From Molossus alvarezi (Eukaryota; Chordata; Mammalia; Chiroptera; Molossidae): 64,000 bases of DNA. The translations under genes and the position numbers were made by a program. The stretch is from positions 25,804,708 to 25,868,707 of the forward strand of contig CM073896.1 in the NCBI GenBank assembly GCA_037176705.1, read 5' to 3'. The notes beneath the pieces are model-generated. The model made no database searches, was not told the DNA's origin, and saw nothing but the letters and a program-made list of their open reading frames with translations. Positions 46,530-58,249 of this stretch are shown piece after piece; position 1 is the stretch's first letter, and each line of letters starts with the position of its first letter.

Positions 46530-48429
46530 ACTAACTAGTTTATACCTCTAGGAAGATGTGTTTATATTTTGTTAAGTGTTCCTTGTTGCCGTGTTTTATA
46601 GAGCATGAAGATTGGTCTAAATAACCAAGACTATTATTACCACTAAAGGAAGTCTCTCAAGTGAGTTTATTCTACTCTGGACAGCTTCATACAGATCATC
46701 TTTTTTTTCTCCCTCAAGTAAGTATTGATTGTATCTTGTACAGTCCTCAAGATGCCCGTAAGTGTACCTTTTAAAGTAGTTTATCCAATAACAATACAAA
46801 AAAATTTGATAAAAAACATAGATAAGTAGAATTGAAAATAAAAACACTTGCAAGTAATAATACCACCAAGTGATAATAATTATTTAGATACTATAATGTA
46901 TTATGATAGCATTTTCTGCACACATGTATATATATTTCTCCTTTCAAGTATGGGTTCTTACCCATGGATCCTTTTTAACTTAAAGTAGTATGATATTTTT
47001 TCATGTCATTAATATGATCATATATGGAATGACTACATAATATATTAATGCATAAATGTGTCATTAATCAATGCTAGTAATTAGATATTAGACATTTATA
47101 GCTTTTTGAAATTGTTCATTAAAACTGTATATGTGTTTGTGTGTGTGTCTATGCCTGTGTGTAGTAATTTCTAATTAATTCATGTTTATTTCCCTATTTA
47201 AGTAGGGTTTTTGCTCATTGAATTCCATTGCTCTGTAAACTAAATTTAATGTGATATTGCTAATAGGATCTTTGCTTAACCTATGTGCTATGATTATATA
47301 TTTCAAAAACAATAAGAGTTAGTTTTGACTGAGTATAATAAAAGAAAGTACACCATGCATGTTCACACTCTTAAGGAGATCGGGCCTTAAGAGGCTATAG
47401 ACCTTTGCATTTATTTTGCATATGCTTTTAAATAGAGAAAAGGTAGAATCAGTTTCTTTCTTTCTGTTGTAAAATGAATATATTATGCTGTCTCTTCAGA
47501 ATTAAATAGAGTTTTGATAAGTCACATAATATGTCCACAATGAGTATTAAAAACAACAACAACACTCAGCTTAGTAAATAGAACTATAAGAAATGTGTGA
47601 CTTATGGGAAAGGCTTAAAGTTCCTCTGACTGTAAAAAGATATCCTGATCACCACTACCACCATGTTTCAAATCAATAGGTCCAGAGATGCAAATAGAAG
47701 AGTTATTAAAAATTAATCCCTACATTAAAATGCTTGTGTGACTAATAGCAAGCGAAACAAAATATGGTGTCATAAATCTTGGTTCTGGCAGGAAGCCCCT
47801 CTGCTCGTAAAAACATTGTGATTTGCATGCACTGGTTATGCCTTGTAATTTATGAACAACAAATAGCAACATGACAGGAAAAAATATCATACTGTGGAAG
47901 AAAAATGGAGAAAGCAGAGGGGATTTAAATGGCAAAATTGGCTCGAGGAGGAGATGGCCTTAAGATAGACCTTTGATGCTCATAGTCTTCTTACTTTTCC
48001 TGAGTGGTACAATGAAAAAATTATACATGTGGGACGTAATTTAAGTAATAAATTTGTCTGATAGAAAGACATTGTCATTTACTTTTTCTTTTCCTCAATT
48101 CTTTTGTACTCACAGGGAATGTTAGAAGCAATCATTTGGTTAATTTAAGACTAAAGCATGAGACTTGCTAAAGAGAAAAAAAAAGTAGTGATGGGCTGAG
48201 TGCCATATTATACTCATACAACTTTTTATAGATATAATTTACTATGCATTTTCTGCAAAAATATTTTACACATTTTTAGGATATGTAACTGTTTAATGTA
48301 TAAGGACAGAAAAGGACAAAATAATCAAGTAAAAGGGATTCAGGGTAACTGCATTGATTTGGATTTGCAATAGAGTCTCTCTGAATTATTCAATGGATCA
48401 ATTAATATATTTTAATCTTAACTGCAAGT
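46530..48429. other. Unique AT-rich DNA, nothing recognised
   Basis: Apart from a short TG-rich stretch near 47128-47162, no structure was recognised. Confidence 0.5.
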
Positions 48430-48840
48430 GACTCAAATCCAACTCAAATTGGCCTACACAACAAAAATAGAAAATGAATTTATTTGCTAGGCAACAAAAT
48501 AAGCTATGGATAGATCAAACCTAAGAGAAACTTATATTTGGATATTCACTCTGCTCTCTGAGTTCTGTCTTTGCCTTTCTACCTCCACATGTGCTGTCTC
48601 TCAGTGATTCTAGCCTCACACTGCTCTGTGTTAAGAAGGCACCTGCAACATCTTCCAACCATCCCAGAGCAAAGGCTCTTTATCTTTCACTGATTCTGAA
48701 TGTGTATCCTTGACGTGCATATTTCTGAACTAATCACAGAAATCAGAGAAAAGCTCCATTCAGAATTAATCAGGTGTGGGTTACATGTCTGAAACACTCA
48801 GGCTGGGACTGGAAAAAGAGGGTGGTTATACAGAGGAGAG
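48430..48840. mobile_element. Ancient interspersed repeat, family not assigned
   Basis: The layout ('aatccaactcaaattggcct', 'aatgaatttatttgctaggc', then 'ttctgaactaatcacagaaa' and 'tcaggtgtgggttacatgtc') follows a common old mammalian repeat that I recognise by pattern but cannot name with confidence. Confidence 0.4.
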
Positions 48841-49313
48841 TAATGAGAAGAGTAAATATATAGTGTGTGTAGCAAAAGAGAAGTTCATTGTGATCCAGCC
48901 TGATGGCTGCTCCACATTCTTACACACATTTTAAAATTACAAACACCTTTAAAATTATAGGCAACTCAGATGCAGCTGAAAATATAATAACCTGCTTTCC
49001 AAACAAAGAGAAATTCCAGATACTAATCTGTTACTGCATCCAGCTTTTAACCTTGGTTCTTTATGGGGTATATATTCCTCTTCAAGAGAATTGGATACAG
49101 TGCCTCATTTCATTGTCTATGAAACAATTGATCACTCCCACTACACCCAGTATCCACTGATGGAAAAGAACAAGAAACAGTGAAATAAATGCTGAGCAGT
49201 TAAAAACATAAAAGTAATGGGAACAGCAACCATCCTGGGATGTGACACAAAATTCTATTTCTCCCCAGTCTAACTGCTTACCTGATAAGAGGAAATATGC
49301 ATGTTTCTTCTAT

Positions 49314-49314
49314 C

Positions 49315-49384
<70 letters not shown>

Positions 49385-49417
49385 ATCTATCTATCTATCA
49401 TCAATCATCTATCTAGC

Positions 49418-49464
<47 letters not shown>

Positions 49465-49505
49465 ATCTATCTATCTATGTATCTATCTATCTATCATCTA
49501 CCACC
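49314..49505. repeat. (TATC)n microsatellite, long, with interruptions
   Basis: About 190 bp of CTAT repeats in three blocks, broken by 'catcaatcatctatctagca' and 'tatgtatc'. The frames across it (YLSI repeats) are artefacts. Confidence 0.97.
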
Positions 49506-50359
49506 ATCTATCTCCTTGCTATTGCAGGTATGAACACAGAAGTCTTAGCCCCACTTGTTCATTTCCATTGCTCAGTGTAATAGTTGCATGTGATTTGAAA
49601 TCAGGGTCAGAAACAGCTGTTTAAAATTGTTCAATTGAAAACCAGAATTAAGGCTCTGGATTTTATTTATCAACTAGAAAAGGACATAGCTTACTAAATA
49701 TACCCACTCTAGCTACTTCATCGATTACTAAATGAGTAACATTACACTGCTCCTCTGATTACTGTTCTTTAATAGCATCTATTCTCAGTAAAGACACCAT
49801 CTTCACAGTTACTGCCTGTATGCCCAACCCTAACTGAGTCCTTTTAAGTTTTCTCTTTCCTGTTCTGACCATTTGCTGCTAAAATGCTGCCCAGGCCATT
49901 ACTCACACACGCCATGTGCTGGGCAGCCTCACTCAGACACCTGGCTGAAATGCTTGTGCCTACTTTTCTGCATAATTCTCTCCCTCTGTCTTTCATGTCT
50001 TTCTTCAAATGGTGCTCTTATCACTAGAGTAAAACTATACATTTTACTTATTTACTGTCTTTATTATCTTTCTGCTGCCATTATATTGAAGCTCCTCTTG
50101 TTTGAAAACTAAACAAAATAAACAAAAGTATTTTATGGCTAGATCAGTGCCAGAAAGAGTGTTGATGCACAATCTATATTTATTAAAAACAACAACAACA
50201 ATACTATATCATTATCAGCCTTGGAGTAATCTAAGAAAAATTGCGTATATTCCTATAAAAAAAGCAGGTTACTAAACTAACAGTCTTCATTCTGATATTT
50301 TGAAAATGGGAGTCATTTCACCAAGTATGTAAAATATTAACTTAATGAGGTACATTTAA
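49506..50359. other. Unique DNA, nothing recognised
   Basis: No gene or repeat family was recognised. Confidence 0.5.
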
Positions 50360-50834
50360 AACGTAGTGCATGCCTCATTCCTTTGGCCCAGCCAGCTTGG
50401 TTCAGCCTGTTTCACTGCGTACACCTGGAGTTCCCGTCTTCACGGTACATTTCTGTATCACCCCGAGGGCCTGCGGGGCACACTTCTTGAAACCCACTTC
50501 ATTGATGTGCTTGTGAATGATGATGGTGTATTCTCTGGTCAGCACCTTGTTGATGGCAGAATGGCCCTACTATACTCACCATCCTTCTTTGTGGAAGCCA
50601 TTGGGTCAGGCCCAAGTTCAAAGCTGTCTGGGCCAAAGGAGTAAGGGATGTCCCATACCATGTCCAGGTGCAGTTGTTCAGAAAATGTAATGAGATGAAG
50701 ATTCACGAAACAAGCTCTAGACATTGGTCACCTATGTACCTGTCACTACTTTAAAAGATCTACAAAGTTAATGTGGATGAGAACTAACTGTTGATTGTCG
50801 AATAAAGTTATAAAACTGCACCAAAAAAAAAAAA
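50360..50834 (+). pseudogene. RPL31: RPL31 processed pseudogene with inverted 5' half
   Basis: The 3' part (about 50603-50820, plus strand) encodes a degraded RPL31 C-terminus (KAVWAKGVRDVPY; KVNVDEN), followed by a 3'UTR with AATAAAGTTATAAAA and a poly(A) at 50821-50834. The 5' part is on the minus strand. Its ATG is at 50601-50599 ([13 protein letters not shown]), and it reads leftward through [21 protein letters not shown] to about 50370. Both parts contain the WAKG segment, so about 40 bp are duplicated. There are no introns. This is an L1-mediated retrocopy inverted by twin priming. It has stops and many substitutions and is not functional. RPL31 is a 60S ribosomal protein. Confidence 0.88.
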
Positions 50835-50944
50835 AGTTTTTATTGCAAAGGCTGTAGTACAGACTCAATAAACATTAATTGTCTTTCTTTCTTTTGTCCT
50901 TCCCATATATATTCAAAGACCATCTTTATTAATTATTTAGTCTA

Positions 50945-51181
50945 TGACTGTTTTAGTTTCTTAGGACTGCGATAGAAAGTATCACATACTGAGTGGCTTA
51001 AAACCACTGACATTTATTTTCTCAGAGTTCTGGACTTTACAGGGCTCACTCTAACTCAGTATGGCTCATCTTAAATTGATTCCATTTGCAAACATCTAGG
51101 TCATATGCACAAGTACTAGGGAATAGGGCTTATGCATATCTTTTAGCCTAAATTTAGAGAAACACAATGCAACCTGCTACA
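50945..51181 (-). mobile_element. MLT1-like LTR fragment
   Basis: Antisense MaLR LTR: 'ttagtttcttaggactgc', 'tgagtggcttaaaaccactg', 'tattttctcagagttctgga'. The middle is diverged. It lies just downstream of the RPL31 pseudogene. Confidence 0.7.
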
Positions 51182-51760
51182 CTGACTTTCCCTTGCTGAC
51201 TTCAGATTTACCACGGTCACTCGTTGTCAGTGCTGCCCTCTCAGAATGATTGCCTACATAACAAGGATAGAGAAACTAGAAAAGTTAAAAAGTTAGATAA
51301 GAAATAAAATCTCAGATACTATCAATAATATTTTATACTTAAAAGAGTTTGTATTTGCTTTTGGCTGCCTTTTAGAGTTTCTGATAGTCATATGATAAAA
51401 TACATAAACAGATTAAAATGTTCCTTATCAATTTTTAATGCATATTTTACATAAATAAAATATAGATAAATACTCAGCTTTAAAAAGAACTACAAATTGA
51501 AACCATTTTGGTATAAATAATTTTTTTCACCAACAAAATGAAGACCAAAAAAATACAATTTGTCAAGTTATATAATCTTGCTCTTTCATGCCAATCTTAA
51601 TATCTCTAAAATCAGAAAAACTGAATCATTCTAGGCCTCCTGATATAAGTAAACAGTATCACTTATGTTAACAGCCTAAAAAACTGTCCAGTTTTAACTT
51701 CTCCTCTAAAGGGACAGCTTTAATTTTTCCAAGGCAACATGACAAGAGACAAGTTGTTCA
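51182..51760. other. AT-rich DNA between two LTR pieces, nothing recognised
   Basis: No gene and no internal retroviral sequence were recognised. Confidence 0.5.
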
Positions 51761-52151
51761 TGTTATGAACTGAATGTTTGTTTCTCAACAAACAAAACTC
51801 ATATATTGAAGCTCTACCCCCACTGTGACTGTATTTGGTTGAAGAGGGGGCTTTTATGAAACTAATTAAGGTTAAAAGAGGTAATAAGAGTAGGACCCAG
51901 ATTTAATTTGTTTTGATTAGTGTCTTACAAGAAGAAATTCCACAGAGCATGATCGTTTTCTTCCTTCGCACATCACACAGAGGAAGTCGTGTGAGCACAC
52001 AGTCAGAGGCAGCTGTCTGCAAGCCAGGAACCAAATTGACTGGCACCTTGATACTGGACTTCCCAGCTCTGGAACCATGAGACTACATTTCTGTTGTTTA
52101 AGTCACCCAGTCTGTGGTATGTTGTTATGGCAGTGGGAGCAGACCAATACA
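51761..52151 (+). mobile_element. MLT1-like LTR, sense
   Basis: The sense blocks are tgttatgaactgaatgtttg, 'attgaagctctaccccc', 'gactggcaccttgatactgg', 'acttcccagctctggaacca', 'gttgtttaagtcacccagtc', with the end '...agaccaataca'. TG...CA ends are present and length is about 390 bp. No 5-bp TSD was recognised. Confidence 0.82.
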
Positions 52152-53406
52152 TCCCCACTCTGTCTTACAACCGGAATGCCACCATACCTAGCTTCAAACA
52201 GCCTTTGATTGTCTAGTGGCTTTTTAATTTTTAGGTTCCTTTCTCAAATTTATGCTTCACTCTTACATTTATAGCTTCTCTAGCTTCCGTTTGCAGGAAG
52301 GAGCGCAAGCTGCCTAGACTGGTTCTCCATCTTGTCAGCGTCCTTTACATTTTGCACAGGCATATGGTAAAGATCATACTGCCCTAATGCATTATTAAGG
52401 GTGCTCATTAAATATGCTGTCGTTCCTGCTGGAAGCAAGCATTTCAGCAACCCACAGACTTCAGGGTGCTGTTAAAAACTCTGGCCAGCATGGTTTTTAA
52501 CTTGTTCTTGTTATCCTGATTAGAATGATGGTTGGTCTCAGAAAGACCATCTCATTTAAGAACCATCAATGAAAGACACTCATGAAAATACAAATTACTC
52601 ATCAAGCATTATGTGTATAAAGGGGCTATATGCCTTTCATAATATAATTGCTACACATATAATTGTGAAATTAAGTTACAATTTTCAATAGTAAACTCCG
52701 TATAACTCATTTGGGGATCAAAGTCAACCATAACACTTTGTCATGTAAATGGAAAATATGTTACTTCTCCAGAATTCTAATTCATAACATCTTGCATAAT
52801 GGACACTTGGTAAGGAGTATTCTGTTTTGACTTTTCAGGCCATAGTCTCATTTTTGTATATCTGTAAGCATACATCAATGTACTCTTTGACTATTTTCTT
52901 TGGATTGCGAATATGAGTCTTTCTCTAGAGTTTTGTGATGTGACTAATTAAGTCATTAAGAGAGATATATATAATTTGGATATAAAAAAAGACATCAGAA
53001 AAATAACAACAACAAAAAGTGAAAAAAAAAGGCATCATGTTTGGACCAGTATTTTTTGATGATTCCAATAATCATAATTGCTCATGATTGACTGGTATTC
53101 ATTTATTCATTAGAGTTCACTGAATAGTTATTATTTGTCATATAATTTTCTAGCCATTGTGTTGACTATAGAAATATATCAGGCAAGAAATATTGCTTTC
53201 AAAAGAGTGAAGAGCAAGGGAAGTTAAGTACATACAAAAAATGCAATGTAATTATTATTATTTAGAAATGAGACAACATATGGGGAGATTAAAATCAGTT
53301 TTAGAGATCATGAGATATAAAAGACTTGCAAAAGTTTTCTAGGCAGAGAAATAAGGTAAGAAATTCTTAGCAGAAGAACTGGTAACATAGAATGTTACAC
53401 GTTAAT
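52152..53406. other. Unique AT-rich DNA, no gene seen
   Basis: No reading frame or young repeat was recognised. Confidence 0.5.
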
Positions 53407-53517
53407 GAGAGAGAAAAGGAGGGAGAGAAGGAAGGAAGGAAGGAAGGAAGGAAGGAAGGAAGGAAGGAAGGAAGGAAGGAAGGAAGGAAGGAAGGAAAGA
53501 AGGAAGGGAAGGAAGGG
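53407..53517. repeat. (GGAA)n microsatellite
   Basis: About 17 pure GGAA units (53429-53497) with imperfect flanks. Frames through it (KEGR / PSFL repeats) are artefacts. Confidence 0.96.
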
Positions 53518-54249
53518 TATTTGGCAACCTTGGGAGGTTTCATGTGCAGAGATGATAATGCAGATACTATGATACTATCATGGTAAGCTTGATCTGCATA
53601 TAAGACTATCTGCAGGCATGATGGCATTTTATGGGTAGGGTTTAGGAAGAATGTAACTGATTAACTCAATTCTAAATAGGCATTGAAAAGGACAAGACAA
53701 AAATACAAAGCCCTGTGCCTCAAATCATGGGATGCTCATGGGTGGAGTGGTAGCTTAGAAGGTGAAGTCTTTAAGAATTACTTGAAAAGATGAACCAGAA
53801 ATAGTGCTTTCTTGGGCTGTGAATATACTGTAATGGCTTAAAGGCACATGTTAAGAAATGACACTTCTGATTATTCATCTACACCCACTCTAGACTTAGG
53901 GAATGGCAGGGTGGGGTGCAATTTAAGTAGAAGACTGAGAAAAATTTTCTGAACTTTGGTCAATTTATAGCACCCCATCCATGACATAAATCCCAGTTTC
54001 AAGAACATGTTTCACAAATAACCTGTTTACCACATTGCAGGTGGATAAATTGTGCGCACATTTAACTAACCTCTGAAACATGGACTAAAACTACCTTAAA
54101 TATTTTAAATACATTTTCACAATCAAGGAAATATTATGCTACATAACAGATTTACTTACTATAGGTAAGTTGAACACACACATTTAAAAAAGGCTATTCA
54201 GTCTGAGACATTAGTACCAGTCTTCTCTTCCTCATCTCGTTGCTCAGTG
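53518..54249. other. Unique DNA, nothing recognised
   Basis: No gene signal was recognised. Confidence 0.5.
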
Positions 54250-54350
54250 AAGAACTACACTTTGATACAGATGATATATTGTAGAGTTGTACACCTGAAT
54301 ATATATATAATTTTATTAACCAATGTCACCATAATACATTCAAACAAGAA
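54250..54350 (+). mobile_element. Old L1 3' terminal fragment
   Basis: The sense block 'tgtagagttgtacacctgaa', followed by 'attttattaaccaatgtcac' and a tail, is a recurrent 3' end of older laurasiatherian L1s. It appears to be the sense counterpart of the antisense fragment at 268-480. Confidence 0.55.
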
Positions 54351-54449
54351 AAGATTTTGAGAGCAGCGAGCGATGTACCCATTCCATTTATTAAATTTCT
54401 CGTTTATTTTAAACCTCAAAAAAAAGGACTACATTTTGCATTCTGTTCT

Positions 54450-54640
54450 TGCTTCTAACTTTTTCTGTGACCTTGGACCTTTATCACGAATGCTCAGTTA
54501 TCACCTATAAAATGGGAATTGTGTTAGTACCGACTGGCAGGGTGGGACGGGATTACACTCTCAGAAGAGCTCACAATCGTCTCATCATGCAGGCTGGATG
54601 AGGTAGAACCGCACCTTTCCCGAGCCTCCTTGTGAAAGGC
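54450..54640 (+). mobile_element. MIR-like SINE
   Basis: 'ctgtgaccttggaccttt', then 'tcagttatcacctataaaat' and 'gggaattgtgttagtacc', follow the 3' half of MIR (tgtgaccttgggcaagt ... taaaatggggataataata). Confidence 0.6.
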
Positions 54641-55642
54641 TTTGCTTCCTGCATAAGCAAAGTTGCTATGTGTTCGCTCCCACTCACAGGATGAACTAGC
54701 AGAGGCTCACGGTGATGTTTGAGCTTATCGACAACAAGCCTTTGTTCCCCATCATCTAAGTCAACATTCTAGCCAAACAATGCATAAGGACCCAGTTATT
54801 TTTGTCATTTGCTTCCTGGCCTTTAACACCCTGACCAACTATGAGTTCAAAAATTACATTTATTAATTTATTTATCTTTGTTCTCCATCCTTTCATCAAG
54901 GTCTATGCTAACAGCCTTCCAGCGATATGTAAGTGTGTGGAAAGGACAGGGTTGTGTGACTAAGTTGCAATACCCTACTTTCACGTCTAGAGATATCTAA
55001 GGTCCTACTTTCAGCCCTCCATGTCTATTACCAACTAAGCTTACTGGTTAATGCTGTGGGAGCCTGCCTTACTGCTCCCATCCACCAATAACCACCCAAC
55101 CCTATACATACTCATCAACATTCCATTTACACATAAGAACACAGCTGGTTAGCTAGCTAGCTAGCTAGCTAGAGATATCTATCTGTCTTCAATATGATTT
55201 TACTATGTACATAAGCACATGCTGTGTTTCTGACATTATAATATTTTAATCTGTCCAGGTCAAAATATAGAGATCAACATTGTAATTTTTATTATTGAAG
55301 CACATTTATTGATATGACTATATATTTGAAGGCAATCTGATTTTGTTGGGAGTTGGCGTTCCCTATTATAAACCCTTTCAAACCGCATCACCAGAAATAT
55401 TTCTGTACATATTGTTTTATGTTTCAAATAATTTAAAGTATATTAAAAGATTAAAAAGATTAAATAATGTGGTTTGTTCTGTCAAACTGTCTCAAAAAAG
55501 TAGGTGTCAAGTTATATAGCCGAAGTGATGGATATTATCAACCTTTTAAATCCTTGCCAGGACTGGAGTATCTTAAACTTTAAGGAAGGGAATTTAGTGG
55601 GCAATTAAAATAAAAAGAGTATATATATAGACTATCAAAAGG
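54641..55642. other. Unique DNA, no gene; short (GCTA)n
   Basis: A small (GCTA)n run at 55148-55172 is the only simple repeat. Nothing else was recognised. Confidence 0.5.
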
Positions 55643-55650
55643 ACATATCA

Positions 55651-55890
55651 CCCTGATAGGTATGATTCATTTGGCTGGAGCATCATCCGCTGCATGGAAG
55701 CATTGAGGGTTTGGTTCCCAGTCTGGGTGCACACACTAGTTGCTGGTTTAATCCCTGGTCGCGGTGCATACGGGAGGCAACTGGTCAATGTTTCTCTCTC
55801 ACATCATTGTCTCTCCTTCTCCTCCTTCTTCTCCTTCTGAAATAAAGAGAAATATATCCTTGGATGAGGATAATAATAATAATAATAAAA
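55651..55890 (+). mobile_element. VES-type SINE, diverged
   Basis: The head is 'ccctgataggtatgattcat', with the B-box region 'gggtttggttcccag', a second 'ggtttaatccctggtcgcgg', then a CT-rich run and a tail with (TAA)n at about 55870-55887. A short duplication, acatatc at 55643-55649 and 55893-55899, flanks it. Confidence 0.82.
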
Positions 55891-56029
55891 ACACATATCC
55901 TCTTCAGTGTTCAGGTTGATTTAGGAAATTCAGAATTGCTGTATCAAATATTTGGTATATTCATTTCATAAAAAATATTTAACAAAAATGGAATGATGTA
56001 TAAAATAAACTTTAAAAACGTGGGTATAA

Positions 56030-56290
56030 TAAAAGCTAGTCACAAAATACCACATGTTTTATATTCCTATTTATATAAAATTTACATAATACAAGCAAAT
56101 AAAGAGACTGAAAGAAGGTAAATGATTGCCTCGGACAGAGGATGGGGGACAATGGGCAGTTAATAACAATGCTCTAAAACTCGATTACATTTATGTAGAA
56201 TTCAGTGATATCTAAAATACTATTTAACTGTACACTTTGGAAAGGAAAACTTTATGGTAGGTGAATTATGTGTCAATAAGATGTCAGAAA
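56030..56290 (+). mobile_element. Old L1 (L1M) 3' end
   Basis: The sense blocks are 'aataccacatgttttatatt', 'aagaaggtaaatgattgcct', 'ttaactgtacactttggaaa' and 'gtgaattatgtgtcaataag'. This is the usual 3'UTR end of mammalian-wide L1s. Confidence 0.7.
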
Positions 56291-56601
56291 TATTTTGCTT
56301 CGACTAGATTATTCACTACTCAGAGTTGTGGGTTTTTTTTTTTTTTTACCTTAACTTGCCTCTCCCTTTAGAATATAAGTTATTTGAGGACAGAGACAGT
56401 TTTACCCTGTTAATTTTATATCTCCAACATCTAGTACAGTTTTGACATATACAATGAGTTTCATGAATTTGGATGATAGATTTGTTGAACAGAATGTCAT
56501 TAGCCAATAGATAAGTGAGGGGGTGGACCAGGTTCTTAGTAAAGGGTTAATATGTTGTTTTAAATATATTGAGTTTACACTGTTTATTGTACATCAAGGT
56601 G

Positions 56602-57318
56602 AGTTGTCCTATAAAGGTTCAAGACAAAGAGAGAATCTTAAAAGCAGCAAGAGAAAGGCAGCTAGTTACCTACAAGGGAGTTCCCATTAGGCTGTCAGCT
56701 GATTTCTCAAAAGAAACTTTGCAGGCCAGAAGGGAGTGGCAAGAAATATTCAGAGTGAGGAAAAGCAAGAACCTACAACCAAAATTACTCTATCCTGCAA
56801 AGCTGTCATTTAGAATCGATGGACATATAAAAACTTTCCCAGACAAGAAAAAGTTAAAGGAGTTCATCACTACCAAACCGTTATTATATGAAATGATGAA
56901 GGGTCTTTTTGAAGAAAAAGATAAAATGTATGAACAAACAAAATGGCAATGAATACATATCTATCAACAATGGAATCTACAAACAAAATGAACAGGAAGA
57001 ACAGAAACATTCTCATAGATACAGAGAACATTTTGTTGGTTGCCAGTTGGGAAGGAGGTTGGGGGAATGGGTGAAAAAGGTGAAGGGATTAAGAAGCACA
57101 AATTCATTGCTAGACTGACAAACCTCAAAGGGAAAGGGGATGAGGGGGTGGGAAGAAATAAACCAAAGAACTTATATGTATAACCAATGGACACAGACAA
57201 TAGTGTGGGAAAAGGAGGGAGGGGGTCGGGAGTGGGGAGGAGGGGGTCAATGGGGGAAAAATGTGGAACATCTGTAATACATTTTACATCCAAAAATAAA
57301 GATTTGGAAAAAAAAAAG
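56602..57318 (+). mobile_element. HAL1 (half-L1), 5'-truncated
   Basis: It starts inside ORF1 near 56617. ORF1 ends at 56952. The next bases resemble an ORF2 start (atggcaatgaatacatatct), but within about ten codons the sequence passes into the 3'UTR, as in the HAL1 at 11442-12127. The 3'UTR has a purine-rich, G-rich block (57210-57260) and ends with AATAAA and a poly(A) at 57309-57318. A possible short TSD (agttgt) lies at both ends. Confidence 0.85.
56617..56952 (+). pseudogene. HAL1 ORF1 C-terminal part, open but truncated
   Basis: About 111 residues remain open, from KVQDKERILKAARERQLVTYKG through LYPAKLSFRIDGH to KGLFEEKDKMYEQTKWQ. The C-terminal domain of ORF1p is intact, but the RRM and coiled coil are lost by 5' truncation. 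Compared with the L1 copies, which end at KGLL, this ORF1 has a 13-residue acidic/basic extension (EEKDKMYEQTKWQ). No promoter or native start is present, so it is unlikely to be expressed as such. Confidence 0.75.
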
Positions 57319-57754
57319 TTGTAATTATGAACTTGAATAGCAAGGAAGCAGACATAGTCGTGGTTCCTTCATATAATGACTGAAATTTTAAGCATGGAAA
57401 ATTGAGGTAAAACAGACATTTTATGAATCTATGAAATATTATTTTATGAGAAAACAGAATAACTAGAAAAATTGTACTCACAATCTTATTTGGTATCATC
57501 TTATGACATATCATAAAAGATTCAATCACTGAGATTGCAGTATTAAGCTACTGATACTCTATTGGTCATTTATAAAGCCCTACTCAAAATATTTTAGTTT
57601 TGTTGAGATTATGATGTGAGAAGATTCAGTCTTAGAATATTGACCGATTTGGAGCAAACCCACTTTTGTAGGTTGCCTAAACCTACTTGAAAGAGATACT
57701 TTCTCGTGAAAGAATACAAAGGTAGATTCTCAGTCAAAGTCATGGAGAACTTAG
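57319..57754. other. Unique AT-rich DNA, nothing recognised
   Basis: No gene signal was recognised. Confidence 0.5.
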
Positions 57755-57860
57755 CACGTGCTTTGCACTGTGCTTAGCACTTTATATTCATTCCTTTGTT
57801 AACACCCTGGACCCCAACAATTGCCTATCTTAGGTAAAACAACAAAGACATAAGTTTCGG
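57755..57860 (+). mobile_element. MIR fragment
   Basis: 'gcactgtgcttagcacttta', then 'ttcattcctttgttaacacc', matches the MIR core (gcactgtgctaagcacttta...). It is short and diverged. Confidence 0.65.
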
Positions 57861-57964
57861 GGGACCACATATCATATACTTAATAAGCACTACCTCCAAC
57901 AAACCCAGCTGCCCTTGTAATTGCAAAGCCAATGATTCATTATGAGGTTGGCTGGAAGGGTTGC

Positions 57965-57965
<1 letters not shown>

Positions 57966-58032
<67 letters not shown>

Positions 58033-58234
58033 TTTCCTTCTTTGCTGATTTTAGAGAGAGAAGAAAGGAGAGAGAGAAAGAAACATTGATGAGAGAGAAC
58101 ATTGATTGGTCACTTCCTGCATGCCCCTCACTGGGGATTTGGCCCACAACCTGGGCATGTGCCCTGACTGGGAATAAAACCAGCGACCTCCTGGTGCATG
58201 GGTTGAGGCTCAACTGCACAGCCACACTGGCGGG
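57966..58234 (-). mobile_element. VES-type SINE with expanded (TTTC)n tail
   Basis: On the minus strand the head is 'ccccgccagtgtggctgtgc' and the A-rich tail has become a pure (GAAA)n tract (plus-strand TTTC, 57966-58033, about 17 units). A 15-bp TSD, gctggaagggttgct at 57951-57965 and gctagaagggttgct at 58235-58249, differs at one base. Confidence 0.93.
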
Positions 58235-58249
58235 GCTAGAAGGGTTGCT

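Noticed and set aside
49242..49624. Open frames with YLSI repeats
   Set aside because: Translation of the (TATC)n microsatellite.
50366..50644. 92-codon plus-strand open frame
   Set aside because: It spans the inversion of the RPL31 retrocopy and reads its 5' half in antisense. It is not a gene.
50945..52151. A provirus bounded by the two MLT1-like LTRs
   Set aside because: The two LTRs are in opposite orientation, of different completeness, and only ~0.6 kb of non-retroviral sequence separates them. They are separate old insertions.
53367..53627. Open frames with KEGR or PSFL repeats
   Set aside because: Translation of the (GGAA)n microsatellite.
56569..56952. A host gene for the 127-codon frame
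   Set aside because: The residues from KVQDKERIL onward are L1/HAL1 ORF1 C-terminal domain, and the first 16 codons are flanking DNA read through by chance.
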